The notes under the pieces: generated by a model
Database searches by the model: none
The model's input: only the letters and a program-made list of their open reading frames with translations
Told to the model about the DNA's origin: nothing
Shown: one piece after another, positions 1 through 11,188 of the stretch
Layout: each line of letters begins with the position of its first letter
Numbering within the stretch: the first letter of the stretch is position 1
Origin: Thalassia testudinum
Lineage: Eukaryota; Streptophyta; Magnoliopsida; Alismatales; Hydrocharitaceae
Direction: 5' to 3'
DNA: 64,000 bases
Assembly (NCBI GenBank): GCA_037157565.1
Contig: JAZHRO010000002.1
Span: 80,011,501 to 80,075,500 of the forward strand
Program-made: the position numbers and the translations under genes

Positions 1-830
1 TATACATTTTCTTTTCTTATATTTTTCATGTACATATGTTATTTTCATTTTATGTAAAATTTTCATTTTCAAACTTTTTATGTACTAGACTTTTTATATT
101 TATGCAACATAAACCTCTCTTCATTAGCAAGTCATTTAAGTATATTTAGTATGTAGTTCCATAATTTTGTAATTTCTTTTTTTAAAAAAAATTTCATACA
201 TTTGATGTTGGCTAGTTAATTAACCGATAGCTTATAAATGATGAGAAAATTATTTTTTCCGTCGCTTTCCAGAATAACCAATGGCAAAAATATCTTCCAA
301 ACTAACCGTGTCACATATTTTCTGTCACTTATAAGTAAACTGAAGACAAAAATATTTTTACCGTTACATATATGCCATCGATTCTAATGATATGTGACGA
401 CAAAAAATATTTTTGCTGTCACTTATATAATCGACGGTAAATGTATATAACTGATGGGGAAACTTCAGAAATGGACATGTAAAGGGGGGAAAAAGGACGG
501 ATTAATGCCGTCGCTTGACAAATAAGCGACGACACATACATGTACCGTCGATTTTGAAATGACAGCAAAATATCTAAACCGACCTTGGGTGAACACTATT
601 TTGACCAACTTCGAAATAAACCGACGACAATTGTATTTTTCATTGATTTTTAACCACTTCGAAATGACCAATTCATCTTGTGGTCAGGCACTATTTTGAT
701 GTTGGATGTGCCATTAAACCGACAGAGAAATGAAACAGCGACGTTCATAGTGGCGTCGCTTAATGGCATCGGTTAATAGGGTTTTGCCGTCGGTTTCTAA
801 CCAATGGCAAAAGTGGAATATGTTGTAGTG
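1..830. mobile_element. CACTA (En/Spm) DNA transposon, right terminal region
   Basis: The segment ends with TGTTGTAGTG at 821-830, so read inward from the right it starts CACTACAACATATTCCACTT, the signature of a CACTA terminal inverted repeat. Inside are subterminal repeats: CCGTCGCTT-type motifs near 258, 509 and 751, CCGTCG variants near 544 and 787, and ACCAATGGCAAAA near 276 and 809. Such subterminal arrays are transposase-binding regions in this superfamily. The left end lies outside the window and no transposase is visible here. The element interrupts the LINE ORF2 to its right. A 3-bp target duplication is expected, but only the right flank (CTT) can be seen. Confidence 0.8.
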
Positions 831-834
831 CTTA

Positions 835-1942
835 GTGTTAGAGTCACCCTCCAACAATAACTACCTTGACATCTGGTGCCAATCAATGTCCCTTAGGGGA
901 TCCTCTTTGACCACAACATTCTGCAACACTCTATGCTGCCCCTTCTCGTCATCATTCAGCCTAGTCGAATCCTCCTTCATATCTAAAGCCTTCACCCCTT
1001 CCAATGCCTCCCTCCTCCTTTTCACCTTCAACACCCCCGTAGTTTTTTTATACTCCATCAACATCTGCCAAAGCCCCTTTAGTTTGGACACAAGCCTTTG
1101 GGTGGCCATCAACTCTCCCTCTTGAGCCAACCACCAAGAAGACACCATGTCTTTTAAGCCTTCCTTATTAATCCAAGTCTTTTGAAATTTAAACTAAGAA
1201 CCCACCTTCACACCCTCTCCACTCTCCTATACAAGAGGTGTATGATTAGAAAAAGGATGGGCCATGGCCGTCACCGAGGCCATATGGAAAGATCCCATGA
1301 GTTCAACATTACAAAGGAATCTGTCTATTTTGGACATCTGTCCTCCACCACCCCTCCAAGTGAAAGCTGCACCCGAAGAAGGAATATCAACAAGTTCCAA
1401 ATCTATGACCACATTTTGGAAGCTAAAAGTGGATGAGTCCACCCTTCCATTCGGCCTATCATTCGAGTATAATGTGGCATTGAAATCACCACCTAAGAGC
1501 TAGGCAGCCCCCTGCACCCATTCAACAATCTCACGCAATTCACCCCACAACACTGGCCTCTCCCCCTGGTTACACAGCCCATAAAAGGAGGTAACATGAA
1601 GAGAAATGTTATCAGAGACTCTGGTGAACCTGCAAGTGATAGAAAACTGCCCCATCCTCACATCAACCAACTGAAGTTTCACGGAGTTTCACAAAATGTA
1701 AACTCCCCCTGCACGTCCTTCAGACGGAATACATTTTAAGGAAAATTCTCTTACACCCATCAAAGGCTGCCATTTCGCAGCTTCTTCACCATCAACATTA
1801 GTCTCTTGTAAGCAAGCATAATGCACTCCCCATTCTCGAAGATACCTCAGCAGAGTGCCCCTTCTTCCAGGATCTCTTAGCCCCCTCATGTTCCAAGTTA
1901 GAACCTTCAACATGATGGATCGGCCATACCCTCCTACCTATA
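835..1942 (-). pseudogene. LINE1 ORF2 endonuclease region (broken L1-type LINE)
   Basis: The minus strand from 1913 encodes an exonuclease-endonuclease-phosphatase domain starting MLKVLTWNMRGLRDPGRR, the usual start of plant L1 ORF2 (TWNxRG, then LQETN near residue 37). Around 1480-1500 the motif GGDFNA follows, then a segment rich in aromatic and arginine residues (AFTWRGGG) matching the end of the domain, and a basic linker to about 861. Frame changes near 1685 and a stop at about 1500 break it. The reverse transcriptase that should follow is cut off by the CACTA terminus at 830. Upstream it is separated from ORF1 by Tekay-1. The domain would nick target DNA during target-primed reverse transcription; this copy is dead. 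Confidence 0.85.
1938..1942. repeat. Target-site duplication of Tekay-1, left copy
   Basis: CTATA lies directly left of the element; CTATC lies directly right (11043-11047). Four of five bases match, so one has probably mutated since insertion. Confidence 0.6.
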
Positions 1943-4568
1943 TGTAACGACCCGGTTCCCGAGTCCCTACGAGACACGCGAATCGGACCGACTCGACTAA
2001 TCCCAAGACCTAGTCGTCCAACGAGGAAGTAACCAAAAGAGCAGTAAAATAAACCTCATTCAGCATGAATATAACTAATAGTAAGAAGGTACAGCAGTAA
2101 GGAAAGAAACTACTACAGTATATACCACCACAACAGTAGAACAACATTTATCATATAATATGAACTGCAGGTAAAGAAAAGTACAACGGAAACAAGAACT
2201 ACTCACTATAACGGAAACAAAGAGGTACAAAAGACAGTGGTAACTCTACTGGACCCTACTCGGCCCAGCATCCTCTGCAGCCGCTGACCCTGGCTGCTCA
2301 ACACCTGGTCCTGAAAAAGGTAACGAGTGTAACACGTCAGCAAAACGCTGAGTAGAGTGGCAACTAAAACTAAAGACAACAGTAGAGTGTACAGTAGCTG
2401 TTATGTTCTATTACTTTCTTTATTTACATCTTTCAATTGTCTCACTATTTCATTTATTTCTCAGATCTTTTACTTGATCTCGAATGTTCCTCGTGGGAAC
2501 GATCTTGATTGCAGTCTTTTCCAAAAAGTAGAAGTAGCACGTGGTGCTCTCCTGGCCGGGAGAGTCCCCCGTGGTGATCCTACCCTCAGTCAACCACCCC
2601 AAGGTCACTGACAGACGTAACGGTAACTACGGCACGCGCGATAAACGCACAGGTAGCTAACCCGTACTGGCATGCGGTCAGTCGTTTCCGTTAACGGGTG
2701 CGCCCAAAGCACAGCACGGAACCAGTCCAGGGCAGAGCCCTCTCAGTAACAGGGGTCCAACCCCTCCACAGTAACCAAACCGGGGCCTTGCCCCTCCACA
2801 GTCCGCGCACCCTCGCCTGACTACCCTGGTTTGCCCTAGCGGGCCTAACAAGTCGGTGTGGGAGGCTAGCAGAACCCCGGGACCCGTGGGGTAGCTAGTA
2901 CCTCCCTACACTAGTAGCTCTCCTCGGTACTACGTACGCGAGGGCCAGCAAGTCGGTACAGAGTGGCCAGTCCTAACCCCGGGTCCCTGGGGCGGCTAGC
3001 TCCGCTCTGCACTAAACAGGGGGACAGTCGCTCTCCTTGGTACTCCGTACTCAAGGGCCAGCTCACTTCCCCAATACTATTCCATTCACTTTCCAGGAGT
3101 TCTACTCCTACTTCCCCGTAAGGTTCCATCCTTTTTACTCAAACATCCAGGTTTCACTTTCCAGTTTCACATTCTTACAATCCATGTTCTCAACCACGTT
3201 TTCTATTCACAACAGGCAGCTGTTAATTCAAATTACAGGCAGCTTTATATCTCTTTCCATTTTCCAAGACTACAGTATTATACATTCCTCTAGTTTTCCC
3301 ATCCTAGGATTCATGCCATATCCTAGGATCTATCATACAATCTAGTTTTCCAGTCCTAGGATTCATGCAACACCTAGGAGCTATCATTCCATCTATTTCT
3401 CATTCCTAGGGTTCATGCAATGTCCTAGGTTCTATTTATGGTTTCATAATTTAACAGATTTTAATAACTTAAAGCCACTCTACCAGGTACAACGGGAGTA
3501 ATGGGGGCGTAATCGGGAACCCCGCGTGCCTCCGCGATTCCTAAGACTGCAACTGAACGAGGTCCTATCACAAGGATCAAACACAAGAAAAGTCTCAAAA
3601 CAGTGTATAGCTATTGTAGATGGGTAGAGGAATTAATTCTTAAAAGAACGCAACTCGAATCATGGAAAACAGAACCCGAACGGGCCCTAAACGGGTTGAA
3701 AATGACGACACTGTGTAAAATCAGACGTCTGGAACTTCTTCCAGACGTCTTAAAAAGTGGATCAGAGAATTACCTGCTCAGCGTGGTTTCCCAGATGTCC
3801 AGAAGTCTGCAGGGACGTCTGGCCTAGCTCACAGACGTCCGATGGTCACCCCGGATGTCTGGAGGTCACTCCAGCCGTCTGGTACAACTTCCAGATGTCT
3901 GATTCGCAAAGGATGGCGAATCAGCGAGCCTGCGCACAGCCAACTCCCTCCCTCGGTACGGTCAGTCGACAGGAAGGAAGAAGAAAGCGGAATACTCACC
4001 TTTCAGACATCTCCCTCGCCGTCTGGCTATCAACCCAGACGTCTGATTCTGGAAATTTTTCCAGAACAGGGCACCGCTCAGCCTCCGCTCTCGACGCCGC
4101 CCGCGTCGCACCTCGCGCGTCTGCTGCTCAGACCGCAGCAGGTCCCTCTCCGTGTCGTTCCGCGCCTCCTGCGCCCTCCGCCGGCCGGCAAAGCTGCTCA
4201 CGGCAAAGCTCCGCCCTTGCACGCCGCACCTCCTCCGCGCTCACTGCGGCCGCCGCTGCCGCCCTCGCGCTCGCTCGCTCTCGCGCACAGGAAGGAGAAG
4301 AGGAAGGGGACGGTGGAGACGACAGGAGGGGAGGCGTGGCCTTTTAAGGCCGCGCGAGGAGGAGGGAGAGAGAGCGCGGCAGGTCTGCAGCCGCAGAGAG
4401 AGAGGGAAAAAGAGAGAGAGAGAGGAATCGCGGGTCTGCGCGCACAGGCGCGCAGACGAATCTCTCGTGCGAAAAAAAAACTGTTTTACAGACGTCTGGA
4501 TGTGCTCCCAGACGTCTTGTAAGACGTCTGGGCCACCTCCCAGACGTCTGGGGCACGCGTTCGTAACA
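1943..4568 (-). repeat. Tekay-1 3' LTR
   Basis: 2,626 bp, 79 bp shorter than its partner at 8338-11042. Much of the difference is loss of short units around AGACGTCT palindromes (near 4010 and 4510-4550) and of about 18 bp near 4190. A GC-rich stretch with CCTTTTAAGG at 4340-4349 could serve as a TATA-like element on the minus strand. Everything that looks like an ORF between 2350 and 4560 is untranslated LTR sequence. Confidence 0.93.
3721..4560. repeat. Cluster of AGACGTCT palindromes in the Tekay-1 3' LTR
   Basis: Perfect AGACGTCT occurs at 3723-3730, 3743-3750, 4037-4044, 4490-4497, 4510-4517, 4522-4529 and 4542-4549, with many one-base variants (for example AGACGTCC, AGATGTCC, GGACGTCT) between them. 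Each holds the GACGTC core known as a bZIP C-box. Spacing is often about 20 bp. Confidence 0.85.
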
Positions 4569-4654
4569 ATATAACAAACTCAAAGGAAGTTTCGTCCCCG
4601 AAACTTGCGCCAACTAGGGTGCGGGGAAAAGATGTCCAAATAACCATAACAAAC

Positions 4655-5338
4655 TCAAAGAGGACCGAAGCCGGTCCGAAAAGACGTACCCGCAAAAAGG
4701 TTCGGGTACCACTCCCGCATTGCCGGCTCAGGCTCCCAGGTAGCCTCCTCGTACCGCTGGCTCCTCCACAAAACCTTTACCAGGGGTACTTGCTTTCGTC
4801 TCAAACTGCGGACGGCTCGGTCAAGGATCTGCACTGGCCGCTCGGGGTAGGTCAGGTCGTCGCTCACCTCGACGCTCTCGTGACTCAGTACGTGACTGAA
4901 ATCGGCTACGTACTTCCTGAGGTTGGACATGTGGAACACGTCGTGCACACCAGAAAGCTGCGGGGGAAGGGCAAGTCTGTAAGCAACGGGTCCAACCCTC
5001 TCCAGGACCTCAAAGGGCCCTACGAACCTCGGCGCGAGCTTCCCTCTCACCCCAAACCGCTGTAGGCCCTTCATGGGCGAAACACGAAGGAAGACGTGGT
5101 CCCCAACCTCAAACTGCACCTCTCTGCGTCTCCGATCCACGTAGCTCTTGTGATCTGTAAAAATCTCGAAGGTCTCACCGTACAAGTAGTGCCTCCAGGT
5201 CTTCAGCGCGAAGACAACAGCTGCCAACTCTAGGTCGTGGGTAGGGTAGGTATGCTCATGGGGCTTCAGTTGCCGCGAAGCGTAAGCGACAACATGACCC
5301 CTGCAAGGAAGCGTCCGTGTACACAACGAACCCGCCAC
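4655..5338 (-). pseudogene. pol: Tekay-1 RNase H stub fused to integrase C-terminus and chromodomain
   Basis: One open frame of 227 codons. The first third is RNase H ([20 protein letters not shown], then EIFTDHKS). It then jumps straight to the integrase C-terminal GPF/Y module ([27 protein letters not shown]) and ends in a chromodomain ([18 protein letters not shown]). Compared with Tekay-2, 1,233 bp (411 codons) are missing between two copies of GCTCTT, so the fusion stays in frame. The lost part holds the rest of RNase H, the integrase zinc finger and the DDE core. A 26-nt deletion near 5302 between ACCCCT repeats shifts the frame from the upstream reverse transcriptase. Confidence 0.9.
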
Positions 5339-5468
5339 TACTGTCAGGGATGGTGAGCACGGGAGCCGAGGTCAACCTCTCCTTCAGCTCCATGAAACAC
5401 GCCTCGCAGGCGTCTGTCCAAGCAAAAGGCACGTCCTTCCGAGTCAACTGTGTCATAGGACGCGCAAT

Positions 5469-7217
5469 CTACGAAAATCCTCTGATGAACTGTCTGTAGT
5501 AACCTGCCAGTCCCAGGAAACTGTGAATCTCAGTGACTGAACGCGATCTCTCCCACCTGAGCACTGCCACGACCTTGGCGGGGTCCACCGCCAGGCCGTC
5601 TCCAGAGATCGCATGACCCAAGAAGGTCACCTCCCTCAACCAGAACTCGCACTTGCTGTATTTGGCATACAGCCTGCGTCGTCTCAGAGTGTCCAGAACC
5701 ATCCGCAAGTGCTGTCCGTGCTGCGTCCGATCTCTAGAATAGATGAGTACATCATCTATGAAAACCACCACGAACTGGTCCAAGTACGGTCTAAACACCC
5801 GGTTCATCAGGTCCATGAAAGCAGCGGGGCCATTAGTCAGCCCAAACGGCATGACCAAAAACTCGTAGTGTCCGTACCGGGTGCGGAAAGCTGTCTTGGA
5901 GACATCGGTCTCCCTGATCCGCAACTGGTGGTATCCAGACCTCAAGTCTATCTTGGAAAACACCGTGGCACCCCGCAACTGGTCAAACAAATCGTCGATC
6001 CTCGGCAGCGGATATCTGTTCTTGATGGTGACCCTATTCAGCTGTCGGTAGTCCACACAAAGGCATAGGGTCCCATCCTTCTTCTTCACAAACAGTACCG
6101 GGGCTCTCCAGGGAGACGCACTGGGCCTCACGAAACCTTTCTCCAAAAGGTCCTGCAACTGGGACTTGAGCTCTTGTAGCTCAAGCGGTGCCATCCTGTA
6201 TGGCGCGGTGGAGATGGGGCTGGTCCCTGGTACTAGTGAGATCTCAAACTCGATCTCACGCTCGGGCGGTAGTCCTGGTAACTCGTCTGGAAACACGTCG
6301 GGGTACTCTCTGACCACCGGGATGCTCTGGAAGTCTGCCACGGGGCTGGGTTCTGCCACCACACAAGCTAGGAAGCCCTCACATCCTTGGCTCAAAAGTC
6401 TCGCCGCCCGAAGTGCCGAAATGCACCTGAAACCTCCGTCCACTGGCTGTCCGTGAAACTCGAAAGAAGGCAACTCCGGAATGGAGAAGACAATCTTCCT
6501 CTCAAAACAGTCCACCAAGGCGTGGTAAGCGGACAGCCAATCCATCCCCAGAATCACACCAAAGTCCTCCATCTGGATCATAATCAGGTCAGCTGGCAGG
6601 CTATGTCCTCCAATGTTGACCTCGCAATCCGTGTACACCTCCTCAACTACAAACAGCTGACCACTCGGACCTCTGATTACGAACGGATTTTCTAACAGTG
6701 TATAATCCTGGTCCAAACTAACTGCGAAACTGGCTGCGACAAACGAGTGCGTAGCGTCGGAATCGAAAAGCGTGTAAACGAGTCTGCCAGAAGCTGCAAC
6801 CATACCTGCTACCACGGATCCCGAAGCTCTGGCATCCCTGTGTGTTAGGGCGTTGATACGCCCCTCAGCTCTAGGTGCGGACGAAGCAGCCACACTTTGC
6901 GTCGGACGGGTAGGTGCTGGCCAGTACCCTCCTCGCGACTGCTGTCCTCCTCCTCGCGCCTGGGAACCGCGGCCTCCTGCGCGCCCTCCAGTGCTCTGCA
7001 CGGGAAGTATCTGCTGACCTCCTGCCCTAGATGGGCAGTCCCTCCTGACGTGGCCCGGCTGGCCACACTGGTAGCAGAGGGGAACCCGACTCCCGCCCTC
7101 AGTGAGTCCCTGCTGTCGACTAGGAGGGGGTCCGGTGCTGGCGACTGGCCCCTGTCGAGGGCCCCCAAAGGCCACTGATGGCCCTGCACAACGTGACGGC
7201 TCTCCTGTGGACGTCAC
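5469..7217 (-). pseudogene. pol: Tekay-1 gag zinc knuckle, protease and reverse transcriptase
   Basis: An open frame of 582 codons. A CCHC knuckle ([14 protein letters not shown]) lies at about residue 48, the retroviral-type protease at 140-230 and the reverse transcriptase at about 320-520 with FIDDVLIYS near residue 488. The protease active site reads [10 protein letters not shown]; the family norm is D-S/T-G, so the glycine is replaced by aspartate. The frame ends in TAG at 5469-5471, where Tekay-2 reads on. It is in frame with the capsid part upstream (7239-7685), apart from a TAG at 7239-7241. The product would copy element RNA into DNA in cytoplasmic particles. Confidence 0.93.
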
Positions 7218-7238
7218 GTGTCTCCGTTCTCGCCGGCC

Positions 7239-8158
7239 CTATGAGAAGTCTGGCTGAAAGGGCCTCTTCCGCCCGCCATCGGTCTCTCGCGCGGACGGGT
7301 TGGTCTCCTCGTAAGTCATAGCTGCCTCTACCACCCTCGAAAACGTAGGCAGCTTCAGGGGTTTGACATACCCCCGGATCGCAGGCCGGAGCCCCTCGGT
7401 GAACCTCCAAAGGCACTCCTCCTCAGTGGCTACTGCTGTCACTGCAAAGCGGGACTGCTCCAAGAAACGCATGCGGTACGCGCTCACAGTCATCGTCCCT
7501 TGGCGGAGAGTGTGGAACGCCCGCCTCCTCTGGTCCTGCCACGTCTGGGGAAAGTACTGCTCGCAGAAGAGGGTGACAAACTGGTCCCACGTCGGCTCGT
7601 CCCTCTCCTGTCCCCGGACCGCCCTCCAACACCGGTGTGCCGCACTCTCCAGCTGGTACGTGGCAAAGGCCACGCGACACTCCACCGGGGGCGAAGGGTG
7701 TCGAAGATCTTCTCCAGCTGCTCAAGCCAGTCCTCTGCCTCGGTCGGGTCCTCATCCCCCTTGAAGGAGGGGGGCTTTAGCTTCCGGAACTGTCCGAAAA
7801 GCTCGAAGTGGCACTGTAGGGGAGGTGCTGGTGCACCTCCAGGCGAAGGTGCCTCGTGTACAAAAGTGTCGGAGGAAGGTGGGGGCGGCAGGGGCCCATC
7901 CCCTCCCTCATGTCCAGCGTCGTGTCCGTCGCGTGGTCCCACAGAGGACTCCCCCTCTGCAGCCCCAGGAGGAGGTGCTCGGGGCAGTGGGTGGAGCTCC
8001 TCTCATACAATATCTCGTATCAGTCTGGCGAGGTCCTGGGCCTGGATGCCCGGGAGTGGTGGCTGGTCCACCGAGATGTCAACAACAGCACATCCACCTC
8101 GCCGACCTCGCCATCGGCCGCGCCCGCGGCCAGTCTCGCCAGTCCCACGACGAGGCAT
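7239..8158 (-). pseudogene. gag: Tekay-1 gag (capsid) with stop and frameshift
   Basis: Starts at ATG 8158-8156 with an arginine/glycine-rich N-terminus (MPRRGTGETGRGRG), then LARLIRDIV. A TGA at 8003-8005 stands where Tekay-2 has arginine (CGA to TGA). After a proline-rich linker comes the retrotransposon gag domain: FKGDEDPTEAEDWLEQLEKIF, a frameshift near 7690, then AAHRCWRAVRG, TWDQFVTLFCEQYFP, and MTVSAYRMRFLEQ. It ends at TAG 7239-7241. This is the capsid protein that would form the particle. Tekay-2 lacks exactly this domain. Confidence 0.88.
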
Positions 8159-8322
8159 CTCCTGCAAGGAGATGCGAAACCAAACGAAAACGTCAAAACA
8201 GACGGTACCGAACGAAACTTCTAAGAGCTCAAGTCAGGAGATATGTTGTGGTGGCTACTCTAGCTATAAACATGCGAATTGGTTATTTTCCAGTCAGTTG
8301 ATTCACTTCTCGGGACGACCTT

Positions 8323-8334
8323 GCTCTGCTACCA
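8323..8334 (-). promoter_or_regulatory. Tekay-1 primer-binding site (initiator tRNA-Met type)
   Basis: On the minus strand, 3 nt after the 5' LTR, the sequence is TGGTAGCAGAGC. The plant initiator tRNA-Met site is TGGTATCAGAGC, so one internal base differs. Tekay-2 has the canonical version. Confidence 0.9.
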
Positions 8335-8337
8335 TCT

Positions 8338-11042
8338 TGTAACGACCCGGTTCCCGAGTCCCTACGAGACACGAGAACCGGACCGACTCGACTAATCCCA
8401 AGACCTAGTCGTCCAACGAGGAAGTAACCAAAAGAGCAGTAAAATAAACCTCATTCAGCATGAATATAACTAACAGTAAGAAGGTACAGCAGTAAGGAAA
8501 GAAACTACTACAGTATATACCACCACAACAGTAGAACAACATTTATCATATAACATGAACTGCAGGTAAAGAAAAATACAGCGGAAACAAGAACTACTCA
8601 CTATAACGGAAACAAAGAGGTACAAAAGACAGTGGTAACTCTACTGGACCCTACTCGGCCTAGCGTCCTCTGCAGCCGCTGACCCTGGCTGCTCAACACC
8701 TGGTCCTGAAAAAGGTAACGAGTGTAACACGTCAGCAAAACGCTGAGTAGAGTGGCAACTAAAACTAAAGACAACAGTAGAGTGTACAGTAGTTGTTATG
8801 TTCTATTACTTTCTTTATTTACATCTTTCAATTGTCTCACTATTTCATTTATTTCTCAGATCTTTTACTTAATCTCGAATGTTCCTCGTGGGAACGATCT
8901 TGATTGCAGTCTTTTCCAAAAAGTAGAAGTAGCACGTGGTGCTCTCCTGGCCGGGAGAGTCCCCCGTGGTGATCCTACCCTCAGTCAACCACCCCAAGGT
9001 CACTGACAGACGTAACGGTGACTACGGCACGCGCGATAAACGCACAGGTAGCTAACCCGTACTGGCACGCTGTCAGTCGTTTCCGTTAACGGGTGCGCCC
9101 AAAGCACAGCACGGAACCAGTCCAGGGCAGAGCCCTCTCAGTAACAGGGGTCCAACCCCTCCATAGTAACCAAACCGGGGCCTTGCCCCTCCACAGTCCG
9201 CGCACCCTCGCCTGGCTACCCTGGTTTGCCCCAGCGGGCCTAACAAGTCAGTGTGGGAGGCTAGCAGAACCCCGGGGCCTGTGGGGTAGCTAGTACCTCC
9301 CTACACTAGTAGCTCTCCTCGGTACTACGTACGCGAGGGCCAGCAAGTCGGTACAGAGTGGCCAGTCCTAACCCTGGGTCCCTGGGGCAGCTAGCTCCGC
9401 TCTGCACTAAACAGGGGGACAGTCGCTCTCCTTGGTACTCCGTACTCAAGGGCCAGCTCACTTCCCCAATACTATTCCATTCACTTTCCAGGAGTTCTAC
9501 TCCTACTTCCCCGTAGGGTTCCATCCTTTTTACTCAAACATCCAGGTTTCACTTTCCAGTTTCACATTCTTACAATCCATGTTCTCAACCATGTTATCTA
9601 TTCACAACAGGCAGCTGTTAATTCAAATTACAGGCAGCTTTATATCTCTTTCCATTTTCCAAGACTGCAGTATTATACATTCCACTAGTTTTCCCATCCT
9701 AGGATTCATGCCATATCCTAGGATCTATCATACAATCTAGTTTCCAGTCCTATGATTCATGCAACACCTAGGAGCTATCATTCCATCTATTTCTCATTCC
9801 TAGGGTTCATGCAATGTCCTAGGTTCTATTTATGGTTTCATAATTTAACAGATTTTAATAACTTAAAGCCACTCTACCAGGTACAACGGGAGTAATGGGG
9901 GCGTGATCGGAAACCCCGTGTGCCTCCGCGATTCCCAAGACTGCAACTGAACGAGGTCCTATCACAAGGATCAAACACAAGGAAAGTCTCAAAACAGTGT
10001 ATAGCTACTGTAGATGGGTATAGGAATTAATTCTGAAAAGAACGCAACTCGAATCGCGGAAAACGGAACCCGAACGGGCCCTAAACGGGTTGAAAACGAC
10101 GACACTGTGTAAAATCAGACGTCTGGAACTTCTTCCATACGTCTTAAAAAGTGGATCAGAGAATTACCTGCTCAGCGTGATTTCCCAGATGTCCAGAAGT
10201 CTGCGGGGACGTCTGGCCTAGCTTACAGACGTCCGATGGTCACCCCGGACGTCTGGAGGTCACTCCAGCCGTCTGGTACAACTTCCAGACGTCTGATTCG
10301 CAAAGGATGGCGAATCAGCGAGCCTGCGCACAACCAACTCCCTCCCTCAGTATGGTCAGTCGACAGGAAGGAAGAAGAAAGCGGAATACTCACCTTTCAG
10401 ACGTCTATATGATCTTCCAGACGTCTCCCTCGCCGTCTGGCTATCAACCCAGACATCTGATTCTGGAAATTTTTCCAGAACAGGGCACCGCTCGGCCTCC
10501 GCTCGCGACGCCGCCCGCATCGCACCTCGCACGTCTGCTTCTCAGACCGCAGCAGGTCCCTCTCCGCGTCGTTCCGCACCTCCTGCGCCCTCCGCCGGTC
10601 GGCCAAGCCGCTCCGGCGAGCTCGCCCTCACGGCAGAGCTCCGCCCTTGCAAGCCGCACCTCCTCCACGCTCACTGCGGCCGCCGCTGCCGCCCTCGCGC
10701 TCGCTCGCTCTCGCGCACAGGAAGGAGAAGAGGAAGGGGACGGTGGAGACAACAGGAGGGGAGGCATGGCCTTTTAAGGCCGCGCGAGGAGGAGGGAGAG
10801 AGAGCGCGGCAGGTCTGCAACCGCAGAGAGAGAGTGAAAAAGAGTGAGAGAGAGGAATCGCGGGTCTGCGCGCACAGGCGCGCAGACGAATCTCTCGTGC
10901 AAAAAAAAAACTGTTTTACAGACGTCTGTAAACGATCCCAGACGTCTTGTTAGACGTCTGGATGTGCTCCCAGAGGTCTTGTAAGACGTCTGGGCCACCT
11001 CCCAGACGTCTTAAAAGACATCTGGGGCACGCGTTCGTAACA
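8338..11042 (-). repeat. Tekay-1 5' LTR
   Basis: 2,705 bp, starting TGTAACGA and ending TCGTAACA on the plus strand. It retains AGACGTCT units missing from the 3' LTR, for example GACGTCTATATGATCTTCC near 10400 and extra units at 10920-11025. Substitutions against the other LTR are scattered, a few percent by eye. Confidence 0.93.
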
Positions 11043-11188
11043 CTATCTTCCCTGCATGCAACCTGGAGCACCTTCGCCAGTTGGTTGACATCAACCTACA
11101 CTGGATCACAGGTCCTGAGGTGGTGCTTCTCCTTACTAGCATGTCTTTTTCTGGTGGGGGTAATGGTTGCACCATCATTATCCATAAC
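11043..11188 (-). pseudogene. LINE1 ORF1 C-terminus / ORF1-ORF2 junction fragment
   Basis: Between the right end of Tekay-1 and the next LTR lie 146 bp. On the minus strand they read as a basic tail (PTRKRHASKEKHHL) ending in a stop, as at the C-terminus of a LINE ORF1. Removing Tekay-1 brings this about 75 bp upstream of the ORF2 start at 1913, the expected order for an L1 element. Confidence 0.6.

Larger units (their letters stand above)
1943..11042 (-). mobile_element. Tekay-1: Ty3/gypsy chromovirus LTR retrotransposon, integrase-deleted
   Basis: A 9.1-kb element bounded by two direct LTRs (1943-4568 and 8338-11042) starting TGTAACGA and ending TCGTAACA on the plus strand. All coding is on the minus strand: gag (8158-7239), zinc knuckle, protease and reverse transcriptase (7217-5469), a shortened RNase H joined directly to the integrase C-terminus, and a chromodomain (ending 4655). 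The chromodomain places it among plant chromoviruses of Tekay/Del type. Internal sequence is only 3.8 kb because the integrase core is missing. It sits between LINE1 ORF1 and ORF2. Several stop codons and frameshifts mean it cannot move by itself. Confidence 0.95.

Noticed and set aside
3721..4560. Regularly spaced AGACGTCT palindromes as a possible CRISPR-like array
   Set aside because: Repeats are 8-12 bp, imperfect, with spacers of uneven length in a plant LTR; no cas genes.
2350..4574. Long open frames (up to 226 codons) rich in R, S, P and A
   Set aside because: They lie wholly within Tekay LTR sequence, recur in all four LTR copies with changed lengths, overlap in several frames and match no protein family; high GC explains them.
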